Shown here piece after piece: positions 17,876 to 26,262 of a DNA stretch of 64,000 nt. The first letter of the stretch is position 1, and every line of letters starts with the position of its first letter. The notes beneath the pieces were generated by a model, which was not told where the DNA came from, made no database searches, and saw nothing but the letters and a program-made list of their open reading frames with translations. This DNA comes from CAVTLG01 sp963735495 (GTDB lineage: Bacteria; Chloroflexota; Ktedonobacteria; Ktedonobacterales; Ktedonobacteraceae), in assembly GCA_963735495.1 (NCBI GenBank), contig CAVTLG010000009.1:434001-498000 (forward strand). The letters run 5' to 3'. The position numbers and the translations under genes were made by a program.

Positions 17876-20062
17876 ATGACTATAACTATAGACAGGCAAT
17901 TATCGGGTATAGCCATAGAAGGAGCGGCGGAAAGAGGGATCGCAGCGCTAGAAATAGAGCAGGGAAGGAGTCATCCTCTGGGGGTAACACCGGACGCAAA
18001 TGGAGTTAACTTCTCCGTTTTCGCGGATCGTGCCACCTCCGTCGAACTCTTATTGTTTGAGGGATACAAGGATACGTCGCCATGTGTGACGATCCAACTG
18101 GACCCACTCAAGCATAAGACCTTTTTTTTCTGGCATGTCTACGTGAAAGGTCTCAAGCCGGGTATCCACTATGCCTATCGCGTGGATGGCCCACATGATA
18201 TCCACCAGGGGTATCGCTATAACCGCAATAAAGTGCTGCTCAACCCTTATGCCAGAGGCAATACGAGCGCGCTCTGGGAGCGCAGCGCGGCATGTGGTCC
18301 CGATGATAATGTCGCGACCTCTATGCGTAGCGTCGTCATCGATACAAGTGGCTATGACTGGGAAGGTGATCGGCCATTAAATCGTCCGATGCATGAAACG
18401 ATCATCTATGAGACGCATGTACGTGGATTTACGCAATCCCCTTCGTCGGGCTGTGCTGCCAATATGCGCGGCACGTTTACCGGCATCATTGAGAAGATTC
18501 CCTACCTCAAAGAACTGGGCATCACCGCTATTGAACTGCTGCCAATATTCGACTTTGATAAAGAGGAAGTAAAGCAGATCAGCCCCTTCACCAGCAAACC
18601 CTTGACGAACTACTGGGGATACGATCCTATTAGCTTTATGGCTCCCCAGTGTGCTTACTGCGTGCGTCCAGAAGAAGGCAAGCATATTACGGAGTTCCGC
18701 GATATGGTCAAGGCTCTGCATAAAGCAGGCATCGAAGTCATTCTCGATGTCGTCTTTAACCACACGGGGGAAGGCAATCACCAAGGACCGACCATTAACC
18801 TCAAGGGTCTGGCCAACGGCAATTACTATCTGCTCTCGCCAGAAGACCAACAGTATTATATGAACTACTCCGGCTGCGGCAATACCCTCAGCGGCAACCA
18901 TCCCATCACAGAGAAACTCATTTACGATACATTGCAATTCTGGGTCAACGAAATGCATGTCGACGGTTTTCGCTTCGATGAGGCCGTCATTCTGTGTCGC
19001 GACGAAAACGGCAATCCCATCGTCAATCCACCAATCATCTGGGAGATTGAATTATCGGATGCTCTGGCTAACACAAAAGTGATCGCTGAAGCGTGGGACG
19101 CCGCCGGACTCTACGAAGTGGGCTATTTCCCTGGTCGCCGTTGGGCCGAATGGAATGGCGTGTACCGCGACTGCATCCGTAGCTTTGTCAAGGGCGATCA
19201 AGGTTCCATCGACGGAGTGACGGTCGTCGGCAGGGCCGCCGAGGTCATCGCTGGTAGCGCCAATATTTTTCAGGCCAGTGGAGAATTGCCGATCAATAGT
19301 ATCAATTTTATTACCGCCCATGATGGTTTCACACTCAATGATCTGGTGTCATACAACGACAAGCACAACGAAGCCAACGGGGAAGGCAACCGCGATGGCA
19401 ACGATAACAATATAAGCTGGAATTGCGGCGCTGAGGGCGCGACCGATAACGTGGATATTGAAGCTCTGCGCCAGCGCCAGGTCAAGAATTTTGCCGCGAT
19501 TCTGCTCCTTTCTCAGGGTGTGCCTATGTTTGTGGCCGGAGATGAAGTCAGACGGACGCAGCAAGGAAACAATAACGCCTACTGCCAGGATAACGAGATA
19601 AGCTGGTTCGATTGGACCCTCACGGAAAAGCATCGAGAGGTGTTGCGCTTCTTCCAACAGATGATTGCGTTCCGTAAGTCGCATGCGACGCTTCAGCGCA
19701 AGCGCTTCTTTAGCGGCCAGATCAATCAGCGTGGGCTGGCAGATATTATGTGGCATGGTTGTCGTCTCAATAGTCCAGGCTGGTCCGATCCCGCTTCGCA
19801 CGTACTGGCATTCACTCTAGGAGGGTTCGCGGATGATGATAATGCGGACGATACGGATATCCACGTCATGCTCAACATGGATTGGCAGCACCTTGAGTTC
19901 GATATTCCTCCACTTGTAGATAGGAAGTGGTATAGAGTCGTCGATACCTCGCTGCCTTCTCCTCAAGATATTGCCAGAACGGGCGAAGAGGTAGAGGTAG
20001 CAGGTCCCACATATCAGGTAAACAATCGCAGCGTGGTCGTTTTAATTTCTCGTTCGCGCTAG
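17876..20062 (+). CDS. glgX: Glycogen debranching enzyme GlgX (isoamylase type, GH13)
   Basis: A 728-residue enzyme with an N-terminal CBM48-like domain (HPLGVTPDANGVNFSVFADR), a GH13 barrel and a C-terminal beta domain. Barrel motifs: VILDVVFNHTGEGN (region I), VDGFRFDEA near 361-369 (region II, nucleophile Asp), VIAEAWDAAG near 403 (region III, acid Glu) and NFITAHDGFTLNDL near 478 (region IV, stabilising Asp). GlgX hydrolyses alpha-1,6 branches of phosphorylase-limited glycogen. An extra ~25 residues precede the usual start. GGGAGG precedes ATG 17876. It ends the operon begun by the PfpI gene, an odd partner set for glycogen metabolism. Confidence 0.93.
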   Translation: MTITIDRQLSGIAIEGAAERGIAALEIEQGRSHPLGVTPDANGVNFSVFADRATSVELLLFEGYKDTSPCVTIQLDPLKHKTFFFWHVYVKGLKPGIHYAYRVDGPHDIHQGYRYNRNKVLLNPYARGNTSALWERSAACGPDDNVATSMRSVVIDTSGYDWEGDRPLNRPMHETIIYETHVRGFTQSPSSGCAANMRGTFTGIIEKIPYLKELGITAIELLPIFDFDKEEVKQISPFTSKPLTNYWGYDPISFMAPQCAYCVRPEEGKHITEFRDMVKALHKAGIEVILDVVFNHTGEGNHQGPTINLKGLANGNYYLLSPEDQQYYMNYSGCGNTLSGNHPITEKLIYDTLQFWVNEMHVDGFRFDEAVILCRDENGNPIVNPPIIWEIELSDALANTKVIAEAWDAAGLYEVGYFPGRRWAEWNGVYRDCIRSFVKGDQGSIDGVTVVGRAAEVIAGSANIFQASGELPINSINFITAHDGFTLNDLVSYNDKHNEANGEGNRDGNDNNISWNCGAEGATDNVDIEALRQRQVKNFAAILLLSQGVPMFVAGDEVRRTQQGNNNAYCQDNEISWFDWTLTEKHREVLRFFQQMIAFRKSHATLQRKRFFSGQINQRGLADIMWHGCRLNSPGWSDPASHVLAFTLGGFADDDNADDTDIHVMLNMDWQHLEFDIPPLVDRKWYRVVDTSLPSPQDIARTGEEVEVAGPTYQVNNRSVVVLISRSR

Positions 20063-20099
20063 CGGCAAGCGTACGTGCGCAACAATATGCAGTGCAAGG

Positions 20100-20363
20100 A
20101 GAGATCAGTCAGGAACCCAATCGCCCGAAGGCGACGGGCTTGCGTGAGGAGGCCCACACCTGACCAGACTTAGGTTTGAAACAGAACCTCCGTTCGGGGT
20201 GAAATTAGGTACCAGTGCGTGCGAGGCCAGCGTACTGCTCTACGGTTGCAGGTTAAACATCTGTACAGGGTGAAGGACGTGCTTGCAACGTCAAACCACC
20301 TCGAACCTTGTCGAGGCCACCATTACCTGGGAAACCAGAGGCTCTCAAAGGAGCAAACAATCA
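20100..20363 (+). ncRNA. Candidate omega-RNA (HEARO RNA) upstream of iscB
   Basis: This gene-free stretch directly before iscB is rich in short perfect stems: tcgcc/ggcga near 20130, aggtt/aacct near 20170-20190, and cctcga/tcgagg near 20299-20317, joined by conserved-looking single-stranded runs. IscB nucleases use such a structured RNA encoded just upstream. Its 5' end carries the guide, which would lie roughly at or before 20110. The 3' end runs into the iscB ribosome site (AAAGGAG). The boundaries are my estimate, and no covariance model could be run. Confidence 0.7.
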
Positions 20364-20876
20364 ATGTCCAACGTCTTCGTCTTAGACACAAACAAGCGGG
20401 AGCTCAATCCTGTGCATCCGGGGGAAGCCCGCAGGCTGCTCTCGCAGGGCAAGGCTGCGGTCCTGAAGCACTATCCTTTCACCATAATCTTGAAGGTGGA
20501 AGTGATCGCGCCAGTGCTAGAGCCATTGCCCATCAAGCTCGATCCTGGCTCAAAAACGACGGGCATCGCCATTCTCAACGATGCATCGGGCGAGGTCGTC
20601 TTTGCCGCAGAGTTGACCCATCGTGGACAGCAGATCAAGTCAGCGATCGATGATCGTCGGGTTCTCCGCAAGGTCTCGACGCAACAGGCAGACACGATAC
20701 AGAAAGCCCCGCTTCACCAATCGCCAGAACAAGAAGAAGGGCTGGCTTCCCCCATCGTTAGAGAGCAGAGTCTCCAACGTCATCACGTGGGTCAATCGCC
20801 TGTGTCGGGTGTGTCCCATCATGGCGATCTCGCAAGAGCTGGTCAAGTTCGACTTGCAAAAGGAAGACAACCCTGA
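20364..20876 (+). CDS. iscB: IscB RNA-guided nuclease, N-terminal part (frameshifted)
   Basis: ATG 20364 follows AAAGGAG. The protein begins with the PLMP domain (MSNVFVLDTNKRELNPVHPG) and continues to RuvC-I at KLDPGSKTTGIAI with catalytic D60. It then reaches the bridge-helix start IDDRRVLRK. Sense is lost at about 20673, where one base too many moves the remainder (SRRNRQTRYRKPRF) into the frame running to 21657. Residues after 20673 in this frame are not genuine. IscB is the OMEGA nuclease ancestral to Cas9 that cuts DNA guided by omega-RNA. No TnpA transposase gene is adjacent. Confidence 0.85.
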   Translation: MSNVFVLDTNKRELNPVHPGEARRLLSQGKAAVLKHYPFTIILKVEVIAPVLEPLPIKLDPGSKTTGIAILNDASGEVVFAAELTHRGQQIKSAIDDRRVLRKVSTQQADTIQKAPLHQSPEQEEGLASPIVREQSLQRHHVGQSPVSGVSHHGDLARAGQVRLAKGRQP

Positions 20877-21657
20877 AATTGCTGGTGTGCGGTATCAGCA
20901 AGGGACGCTAGCAGGATATGAGGTACGCGAGTATCTTCTTCAAAAGTGGAACCGTATGTGTGCCTATTGCGGGGCCAAAGAGGTGCCACTCCAGGTGGAG
21001 CATATCACACCGCGCGCGAAGGGCGGCACTGATAGAGTGAGCAACTTGTGCCTGGCCTGCGAGAAGTGCAATGTCGCCAAGGGCACACAGGATATCACGG
21101 TCTTTCTGGCAAAGAAGCCCGAAGGACTCAAGCTCATACTCGCGCAGGCCAAAGCTCCGCTCAAGGATGCAGCAGCCGTAAACACGACGAGATGGGCACT
21201 TTTTGAGCAACTCAAGACGACCAGACTGCCTGTTGAATGCGGATCGGGCGGGTTGACGAAGTATAACCGAGCCGTGAGAGGGTTAGAGAAGACTCACTGG
21301 CAAGACGCAGCCTGTGTTGGCAAATCTACGCCTGAAGTGCTCAAGATCAAAGGCGTGGTACCCCTACTGATCACCGCAACAGGTCACGGGTGCAGACAGA
21401 TGGGTGTTCCTGACAAGTTTGGTTTCCCAAAACATCACAAGCAGCGACACAAGACCTTCCAGGGATATCGTACCGGCGATATCGTCAAAGCGGTGACGCC
21501 CAAAGGAACCTATCAGGGACGCATTGCAATTCGACATCGTCCCTCATTTCGCCTGGGCAAAGTGGATATTCACCCAAAGTATCTTCATTGTGTGCATCGT
21601 GCAGACGGCTACAGTTATGCGCACCTGCGGGTGCCTTTCATTCCTCCCGCAGCCTGA
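20623..21657 (+). pseudogene. iscB: IscB RNA-guided nuclease, C-terminal part (after frameshift)
   Basis: Genuine sense starts at about 20674 with the Arg-rich bridge helix (SRRNRQTRYRKPRF). RuvC-II follows at MAISQELVKFD (Glu near overall residue 158). The HNH domain reads CAYCGAKEVPLQVEHITPRA and ACEKCNVAKG, with two CxxC zinc pairs and the catalytic His near 212. RuvC-III is KTHWQDAACVG near 312. The C-terminal region has FQGYRTGDIVKAVTPKGTYQ, probably TAM-interacting. Every catalytic residue expected of IscB is present across the two frames, so the single-base shift is the only visible lesion. Full-length product would be about 430 residues. Confidence 0.85.
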
Positions 21658-21687
21658 AGGCGTGGCGGGTCCCCTGAAAGGATTTTT

Positions 21688-23937
21688 ATGGATAAGATGC
21701 ATTTTACCTTCTCGGACACCATCGCGGGTTATGTTACTTCTGCTGACGCAGACAAGAAAGTGTTCGGCTTGAAGACATATGATGAGAGAGAGTTCCAGGT
21801 GAGGTTAACCGATGTGACCTATGGAGAACTGATACAAAACCTGGGTGAGCCTTTCCAGACTCCTGATAGGCCGTTAGACAGTATGCTCGTGGCTGGTCGG
21901 TATCTGTTTGTTTACGGTATCTTCTATCCCGAGGGCGGAGACAACGTATTTGAGGCCAAACATATCATTTTTACAGGCCGCGAGGTCAATGAATTTCGCT
22001 TTGAAGCACAGGACTGGTGGATCAAGCAGGTCCAGGCACTGGCCGAGTTCTACTTTAATGCACAGTTTCCCGATGGCACGATTGATTATCGTAACTATCG
22101 CACCCTCCTGACCCTTGAAGGGCAGAAGATCGAGAGCACGCGCCAGGAAACTGACACGATCTCGCGCATGGTTTATGGCTTTGCCACGGTATACCTGCTC
22201 ACAGGAGAGGAGCGCTACCTGGAAGCGGCAGAAAAGGGTACCGAGTATCTGCGGACCCGCCTGCGAGCCGTCGATGAGGACACGGATCTCGCGTACTGGT
22301 ATCATGCAATGGATGTACAGGGAGGGCGTGAACGCAAAATTTTTGCCTCCCAGTTTGGTGATGACTACGACGCTATCCCGGCATACGAACAGATCTATGC
22401 GCTGGCAGGACCCATCCAGACCTACCGTGTGACCGGCGATCCCGCGATCCTGCGCGATGCCGAAATGACCATCAACCTGTTCAATAAATGTTTTCTGGAT
22501 CGCGAAAAAGGTGGCTACTTCTCGCATATCGATCCTATTACGTTCGATCCACGCGCCGAGTCGCTGGGGAAAGATCGCGCGCGCAAAAATTGGAACTCTA
22601 TTGGGGATCATGCTCCTGCTTACTTAATCAACCTCTGGTTGGCAACAGGGGAAGACAAATATGCTGATTTCCTGGTCTCCATCGCTGATATGATCGTACA
22701 GCGCTTTCCAGATTATGAGCATAGCCCCTTTGTACAGGAACGGTATAGCGAAGATTGGACACCTGATACGACCTGGGGTTGGCAGCAGAATCGCGCCGTC
22801 ACGGGCCACAATCTCAAAATCGCCTGGAATCTGCTGCGTATCCATCACCTGCGTCCCAACGCTAGCTACACAACGCTTGCCAGAAAGATTGCCGAGATTA
22901 TGCCCAACTACGGGATGGATCAGCAGCGTGGGGGATGGTACGACGTTATAGAACGTGTTCACACTGCTGGTGAAGAGTGGCATCGCTTCGTGTGGCACGA
23001 CCGTAAGGCATGGTGGCAACAGGAGCAGGCGATTCTGGCCTACTTGATCCTGCATGGGTCGCTTAAAGATCCGCTGTATTTGCGCCTGGCACGTGAGTCG
23101 GAGGCGTTCTATAACGCATTCTTCCCAGATCATGATAACGGGGGGATCTACTTCAACGTAATGGCCAATGGATTCCCTTATCTGGTGGGAACCGAGCGGC
23201 TCAAAGGCAGCCATTCGATGTCCAGCTACCACTCATTTGAACTTGGCTACTTAGCTGCAGTCTACAGCAATCTGCTCGTCACGAAGCAGCCGATGGATTT
23301 CTACTTCAAGCCTCGGCCTGGTGTGCTCAAGGACAACATCCTGCGTGTGCAGCCTGATATCCTGCCTCCGGGCAGCGTGCGCCTGGAGGCAGTATGGATT
23401 AATGGCGATCCCTATAAAGATTTCGACGCGGAAGCGATGACCGTGAAATTGCCTGCACCGTCGGAGCCACATCCTGCCGGGCAGCGACCACCCTGGGCAG
23501 GTAGTCCAGCGCTTGTTCCTGACGCGAATTGCGCATTGAAAGTACGCGTGCGCCTTGTGCCAGCAAGTCGGCAGTTCGATGCTATACTGGATGTCGCCAA
23601 TGATATTGTGCAGTTGACGCTGTACGGCGATCTTAACGCTGCTGCTGAGCCTGTCTTTAAAATGCAGCTAGACAAAATTGTAACTGCTCATCCCAAAGGG
23701 ATCGTGGTACGGATGGAAAATCTCCAGTCTTTATCGAAGGAATGTGCCCGTATGCTGAGTTTTATAGGAGGAAAACTCGCTTTGCAGGAGAATATTTACC
23801 TGGTAGGGGCACAGGCAAATGTAAAGAAGGTGCTCCAGAGCGTCGAGGGCTGGGAGGAATACAATCTCATGGATCAATATGATCCCAACAAAATAGCAAA
23901 TGCAAGTAGTTACCAGGTCGCAGCTAGCATCAAATAA
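21688..23937 (+). CDS. AGE-family epimerase/isomerase fused to a STAS domain
   Basis: A 749-residue protein in three parts. Residues 1-~95 form a beta-rich N-terminal domain of unknown type. Residues ~100-560 are an (alpha/alpha)6 barrel of the N-acylglucosamine 2-epimerase (AGE) family, with the YRNYRTLLTLEG, ARKNWNSIGDHAPAYLINLW, VTGHNLKIAWNLLRIHHL, KAWWQQEQAI and SYHSFELGYLA stretches; several His residues lie where AGE catalytic His occur. Residues ~628-735 are a STAS domain (DIVQLTLYGDLNAAAEPVFK, then VVRMENLQSLSKECARMLSF). AGE enzymes epimerise or isomerise sugars; STAS domains bind nucleotides or partner proteins in signalling. GAAAGGA precedes the ATG. Confidence 0.85.
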   Translation: MDKMHFTFSDTIAGYVTSADADKKVFGLKTYDEREFQVRLTDVTYGELIQNLGEPFQTPDRPLDSMLVAGRYLFVYGIFYPEGGDNVFEAKHIIFTGREVNEFRFEAQDWWIKQVQALAEFYFNAQFPDGTIDYRNYRTLLTLEGQKIESTRQETDTISRMVYGFATVYLLTGEERYLEAAEKGTEYLRTRLRAVDEDTDLAYWYHAMDVQGGRERKIFASQFGDDYDAIPAYEQIYALAGPIQTYRVTGDPAILRDAEMTINLFNKCFLDREKGGYFSHIDPITFDPRAESLGKDRARKNWNSIGDHAPAYLINLWLATGEDKYADFLVSIADMIVQRFPDYEHSPFVQERYSEDWTPDTTWGWQQNRAVTGHNLKIAWNLLRIHHLRPNASYTTLARKIAEIMPNYGMDQQRGGWYDVIERVHTAGEEWHRFVWHDRKAWWQQEQAILAYLILHGSLKDPLYLRLARESEAFYNAFFPDHDNGGIYFNVMANGFPYLVGTERLKGSHSMSSYHSFELGYLAAVYSNLLVTKQPMDFYFKPRPGVLKDNILRVQPDILPPGSVRLEAVWINGDPYKDFDAEAMTVKLPAPSEPHPAGQRPPWAGSPALVPDANCALKVRVRLVPASRQFDAILDVANDIVQLTLYGDLNAAAEPVFKMQLDKIVTAHPKGIVVRMENLQSLSKECARMLSFIGGKLALQENIYLVGAQANVKKVLQSVEGWEEYNLMDQYDPNKIANASSYQVAASIK

Positions 23938-23972
23938 AGCTCTACCCTGGTAATGAGGAGGATCCAATGCTT

Positions 23973-25412
23973 TTATTTTCTGAAACGGAGTGCCATACTG
24001 ACAATGGTTCGATTGGTACGTGCCCCCCTACTCGAGAGATACGCCTCGAAAACCGCCTGTTGCAGACCGGTATGAAACGTCGGATAAGGGTGAATGGCGG
24101 CAAGAATATCAGAGATGGTTAGATGGTGTTGCATTGCTAATGCGATCTCTCCAAGCAACTCTCCTGCGTGTGCACCTACCATATGCACACCCACTATTTC
24201 CTCTTTTTTGCCTGCCAGCACGAGTTTGATAAACCCGGTCGTGGCTTGCTCCGTTTGAGCCCGGTCGATATCTGCCCAGGGAAACGTGATGACGCGTACC
24301 TGCCGATGGCATTGTTGCGCTTCGAGATAGGTCAGTCCGACACGAGCCGCCTCCGGGTCTGTAAAGGTACACCAGGGGAGCACCCGGTAATCGGCCTTCT
24401 TCTTTCCCACGGGCAATAAGGCATTCCGCACTGCTACACCCGCCTGATAAGCTGCAACATGGGTAAAGAGATACCCCCCGATGACGTCGCCTAGAGCAAA
24501 GATATTGGCTTTGGAGGTCCGCAGATAGCTGTCGACCTTAATACCCTGTTTAGTATAGACAACACCAGCTGCCTCCAGATTCAGCTCATCGACATTTGCT
24601 TGACGGCCTGCCGCAAGGAGAATCTCATCAGTTTCAAACGCAACCAGTTGTTCACCTTGTTTCACCGTCACGCGCTTCTTGCTTCCATGCTGTTCTGCCC
24701 TCAGCACCCGTGCCTTTGTCTGCACCGTTACTCCTTCGGACTGGAGCACACGCGTAATGGATTCTGAAACGTCAAGCTCCTCTCGCGGTAAAATTCGCTC
24801 CGGTCCTTGAACAAGCGTGACCTGGACACCTAATCGTGCCAGCGCCTGCCCAAGCTCAACACCCACAGGCCCGCCACCCACAATGAGAAGTGATGCTGGC
24901 AGATTTGTCAGTTGAAACACATCTTCGTTTGTCAGGTATCCGACTTCAGCTAAACCTTCTATCTGTGGATGAGCGGGATGTGAGCCGGTTGCAATGATCG
25001 TCGTGCGACTGGTGATTTTCTCCGTATTGACCATCAGGGTTGTCGGGGACTGAAAAGAGATGACCCCAAATTTGACCGTCACATCGTCTGTATAGACATG
25101 CTCTGCCTCGTGTACTCGTTTGATCACTCCCTGGATGGAGTCAGCGACACGAGCCATGTGGATATCCACATGGCTCGTGGCCAATCCCAAACGAGTGGCT
25201 GTTCTAGCTTGATGGACCACCTGAGCCACATGAATCAAACTCTTGCTTGGGACGCATCCTGTATACAAGCAATCTCCACCCAGGCGTTCTTTATCAACCA
25301 ACAGGACCCGCGCCCCTAATGATGCGGCGATCCGTGCTGCCGTCAGTCCTCCTGACCCTCCTCCGAGAATGGTTAGATCATAATCCATCCGAGTCATATT
25401 TGCCTTCACCAT
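23973..25412 (-). CDS. FAD-dependent pyridine nucleotide-disulfide oxidoreductase (Lpd/MerA-like)
   Basis: A 479-residue flavoprotein. FAD motif is DLTILGGGSGGLTAARIAAS; the redox-active disulfide is GGDCLYTGCVPSK with C48 and C53. The NAD(P) motif is LLIVGGGPVGVELGQALARL; the second FAD motif is KANIFALGDVIGG. The C-terminal dimerisation domain has AAIHPYPTFHTGLQQA, where dihydrolipoamide dehydrogenases have HPHPTxxE; here Glu is replaced, which argues against a standard Lpd. No vicinal Cys pair at the C-terminus and no N-terminal HMA domain, so classical mercuric reductase is unlikely. It stands alone, convergent with the AGE-STAS gene. A perfect 32-bp palindrome lies inside the gene. Confidence 0.88.
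   Translation of the reverse strand: MVKANMTRMDYDLTILGGGSGGLTAARIAASLGARVLLVDKERLGGDCLYTGCVPSKSLIHVAQVVHQARTATRLGLATSHVDIHMARVADSIQGVIKRVHEAEHVYTDDVTVKFGVISFQSPTTLMVNTEKITSRTTIIATGSHPAHPQIEGLAEVGYLTNEDVFQLTNLPASLLIVGGGPVGVELGQALARLGVQVTLVQGPERILPREELDVSESITRVLQSEGVTVQTKARVLRAEQHGSKKRVTVKQGEQLVAFETDEILLAAGRQANVDELNLEAAGVVYTKQGIKVDSYLRTSKANIFALGDVIGGYLFTHVAAYQAGVAVRNALLPVGKKKADYRVLPWCTFTDPEAARVGLTYLEAQQCHRQVRVITFPWADIDRAQTEQATTGFIKLVLAGKKEEIVGVHMVGAHAGELLGEIALAMQHHLTISDILAAIHPYPTFHTGLQQAVFEAYLSSRGARTNRTIVSMALRFRK
25148..25179. repeat. Perfect 32-bp palindrome inside the oxidoreductase gene
   Basis: Arms cacgagccatgtggat (25148-25163) and atccacatggctcgtg (25164-25179) are exact reverse complements with no loop. 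In the gene they encode TSHVDIHMAR around residues 78-88. A spacer-less palindrome of this length is unexpected in coding DNA. Confidence 0.9.
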
Positions 25413-25422
25413 CCTGCGCGGT

Positions 25423-25995
25423 CTATCTCTTCATAGCGGCGATGGTCTGCAATACGCCGCCAACAGTGGCCCACAGCGCGATGAACCACACCCACATGCC
25501 ACCGTGACGTTTGCGTGCCTCTGCAACGGTGACATTTTTAAACCAGCGCACTGTCGAGGGACGACTCAAGCGCCAGGCAATCAATGGCGAAAAGATAACG
25601 AGGATGACCTCTGTTACTAACGGCCAGAAGTTTCCCACTTTGATACTCTGATACACGTTGACCAGTGAGAGGATACCGGCCAGTGAGAGCAGCGCATTGG
25701 CGACAATTTGTATCCTGCAAGTCCAATTGCGGCCACGCCGTACCATCTCACCGAAAAACGCGAAGCCGTAGGCGACGGGCCACGCAATGACGAATAACAG
25801 CACTGTGCCGAGGATCGGATTGAGACCGGAGATTTTCATCGGGTTGGACTGACTAAAAACCGTGTAGATGATTGGCATTAACGCGGTTTGCACGGCCAGT
25901 CCCCAGTCAATGGCGACAGCCATGCCAATGCCCTGCGGTGCTGGCAGTTCTTCTGCTGTAGTTTTTATCTCTTCAGAAGCTTGCGTTTCTTTCAA
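25423..25995 (-). CDS. Predicted four-helix membrane protein
   Basis: A 190-residue protein with a charged N-terminal ~25 residues and four hydrophobic helices: about 28-50 (VAIDWGLAVQTALMPIIYTV), 60-82 (LGTVLLFVIAWPVAYGFAFF), 98-118 and 122-145. The tail is basic, with a final hydrophobic stretch (MWVWFIALWATVGGVLQTI). No family motif is recognised. It lies 10 bases upstream of the oxidoreductase start on the same strand, so the two are probably cotranscribed and the membrane protein may partner the flavoprotein. ATG 25995 has AAAGGAAA upstream. Confidence 0.75.
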   Translation of the reverse strand: MKETQASEEIKTTAEELPAPQGIGMAVAIDWGLAVQTALMPIIYTVFSQSNPMKISGLNPILGTVLLFVIAWPVAYGFAFFGEMVRRGRNWTCRIQIVANALLSLAGILSLVNVYQSIKVGNFWPLVTEVILVIFSPLIAWRLSRPSTVRWFKNVTVAEARKRHGGMWVWFIALWATVGGVLQTIAAMKR

Positions 25996-26262
25996 TGCAT
26001 TTTTCCTTTACTCCGCTCACCCCTCTTTGGGTGCAGGTTTTTCAGTGCCTTGATGCGCTTATTATAGCATTGATTCCACAGTGTAACTAAGCTATCGACA
26101 TGAACGGGGTAGAAAGCCCGTTTGGATGAGAAAGTAGCATCTTCATCCGGCGTGTGCGAAAATATCAGTAGAAGACAACCCATTGCAAGAAGTATTAAAA
26201 AGGTGGTTGCAGACCCTCACTAGTTCTTCATGGGTAGAGAAGAATATCTATTTCTATGAGGA

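Noticed and set aside
23973..25412. Mercuric reductase assignment
   Set aside because: The redox disulfide is shared by the whole flavoprotein family; the C-terminal Cys pair and HMA domain typical of MerA are absent and no mer genes are near.
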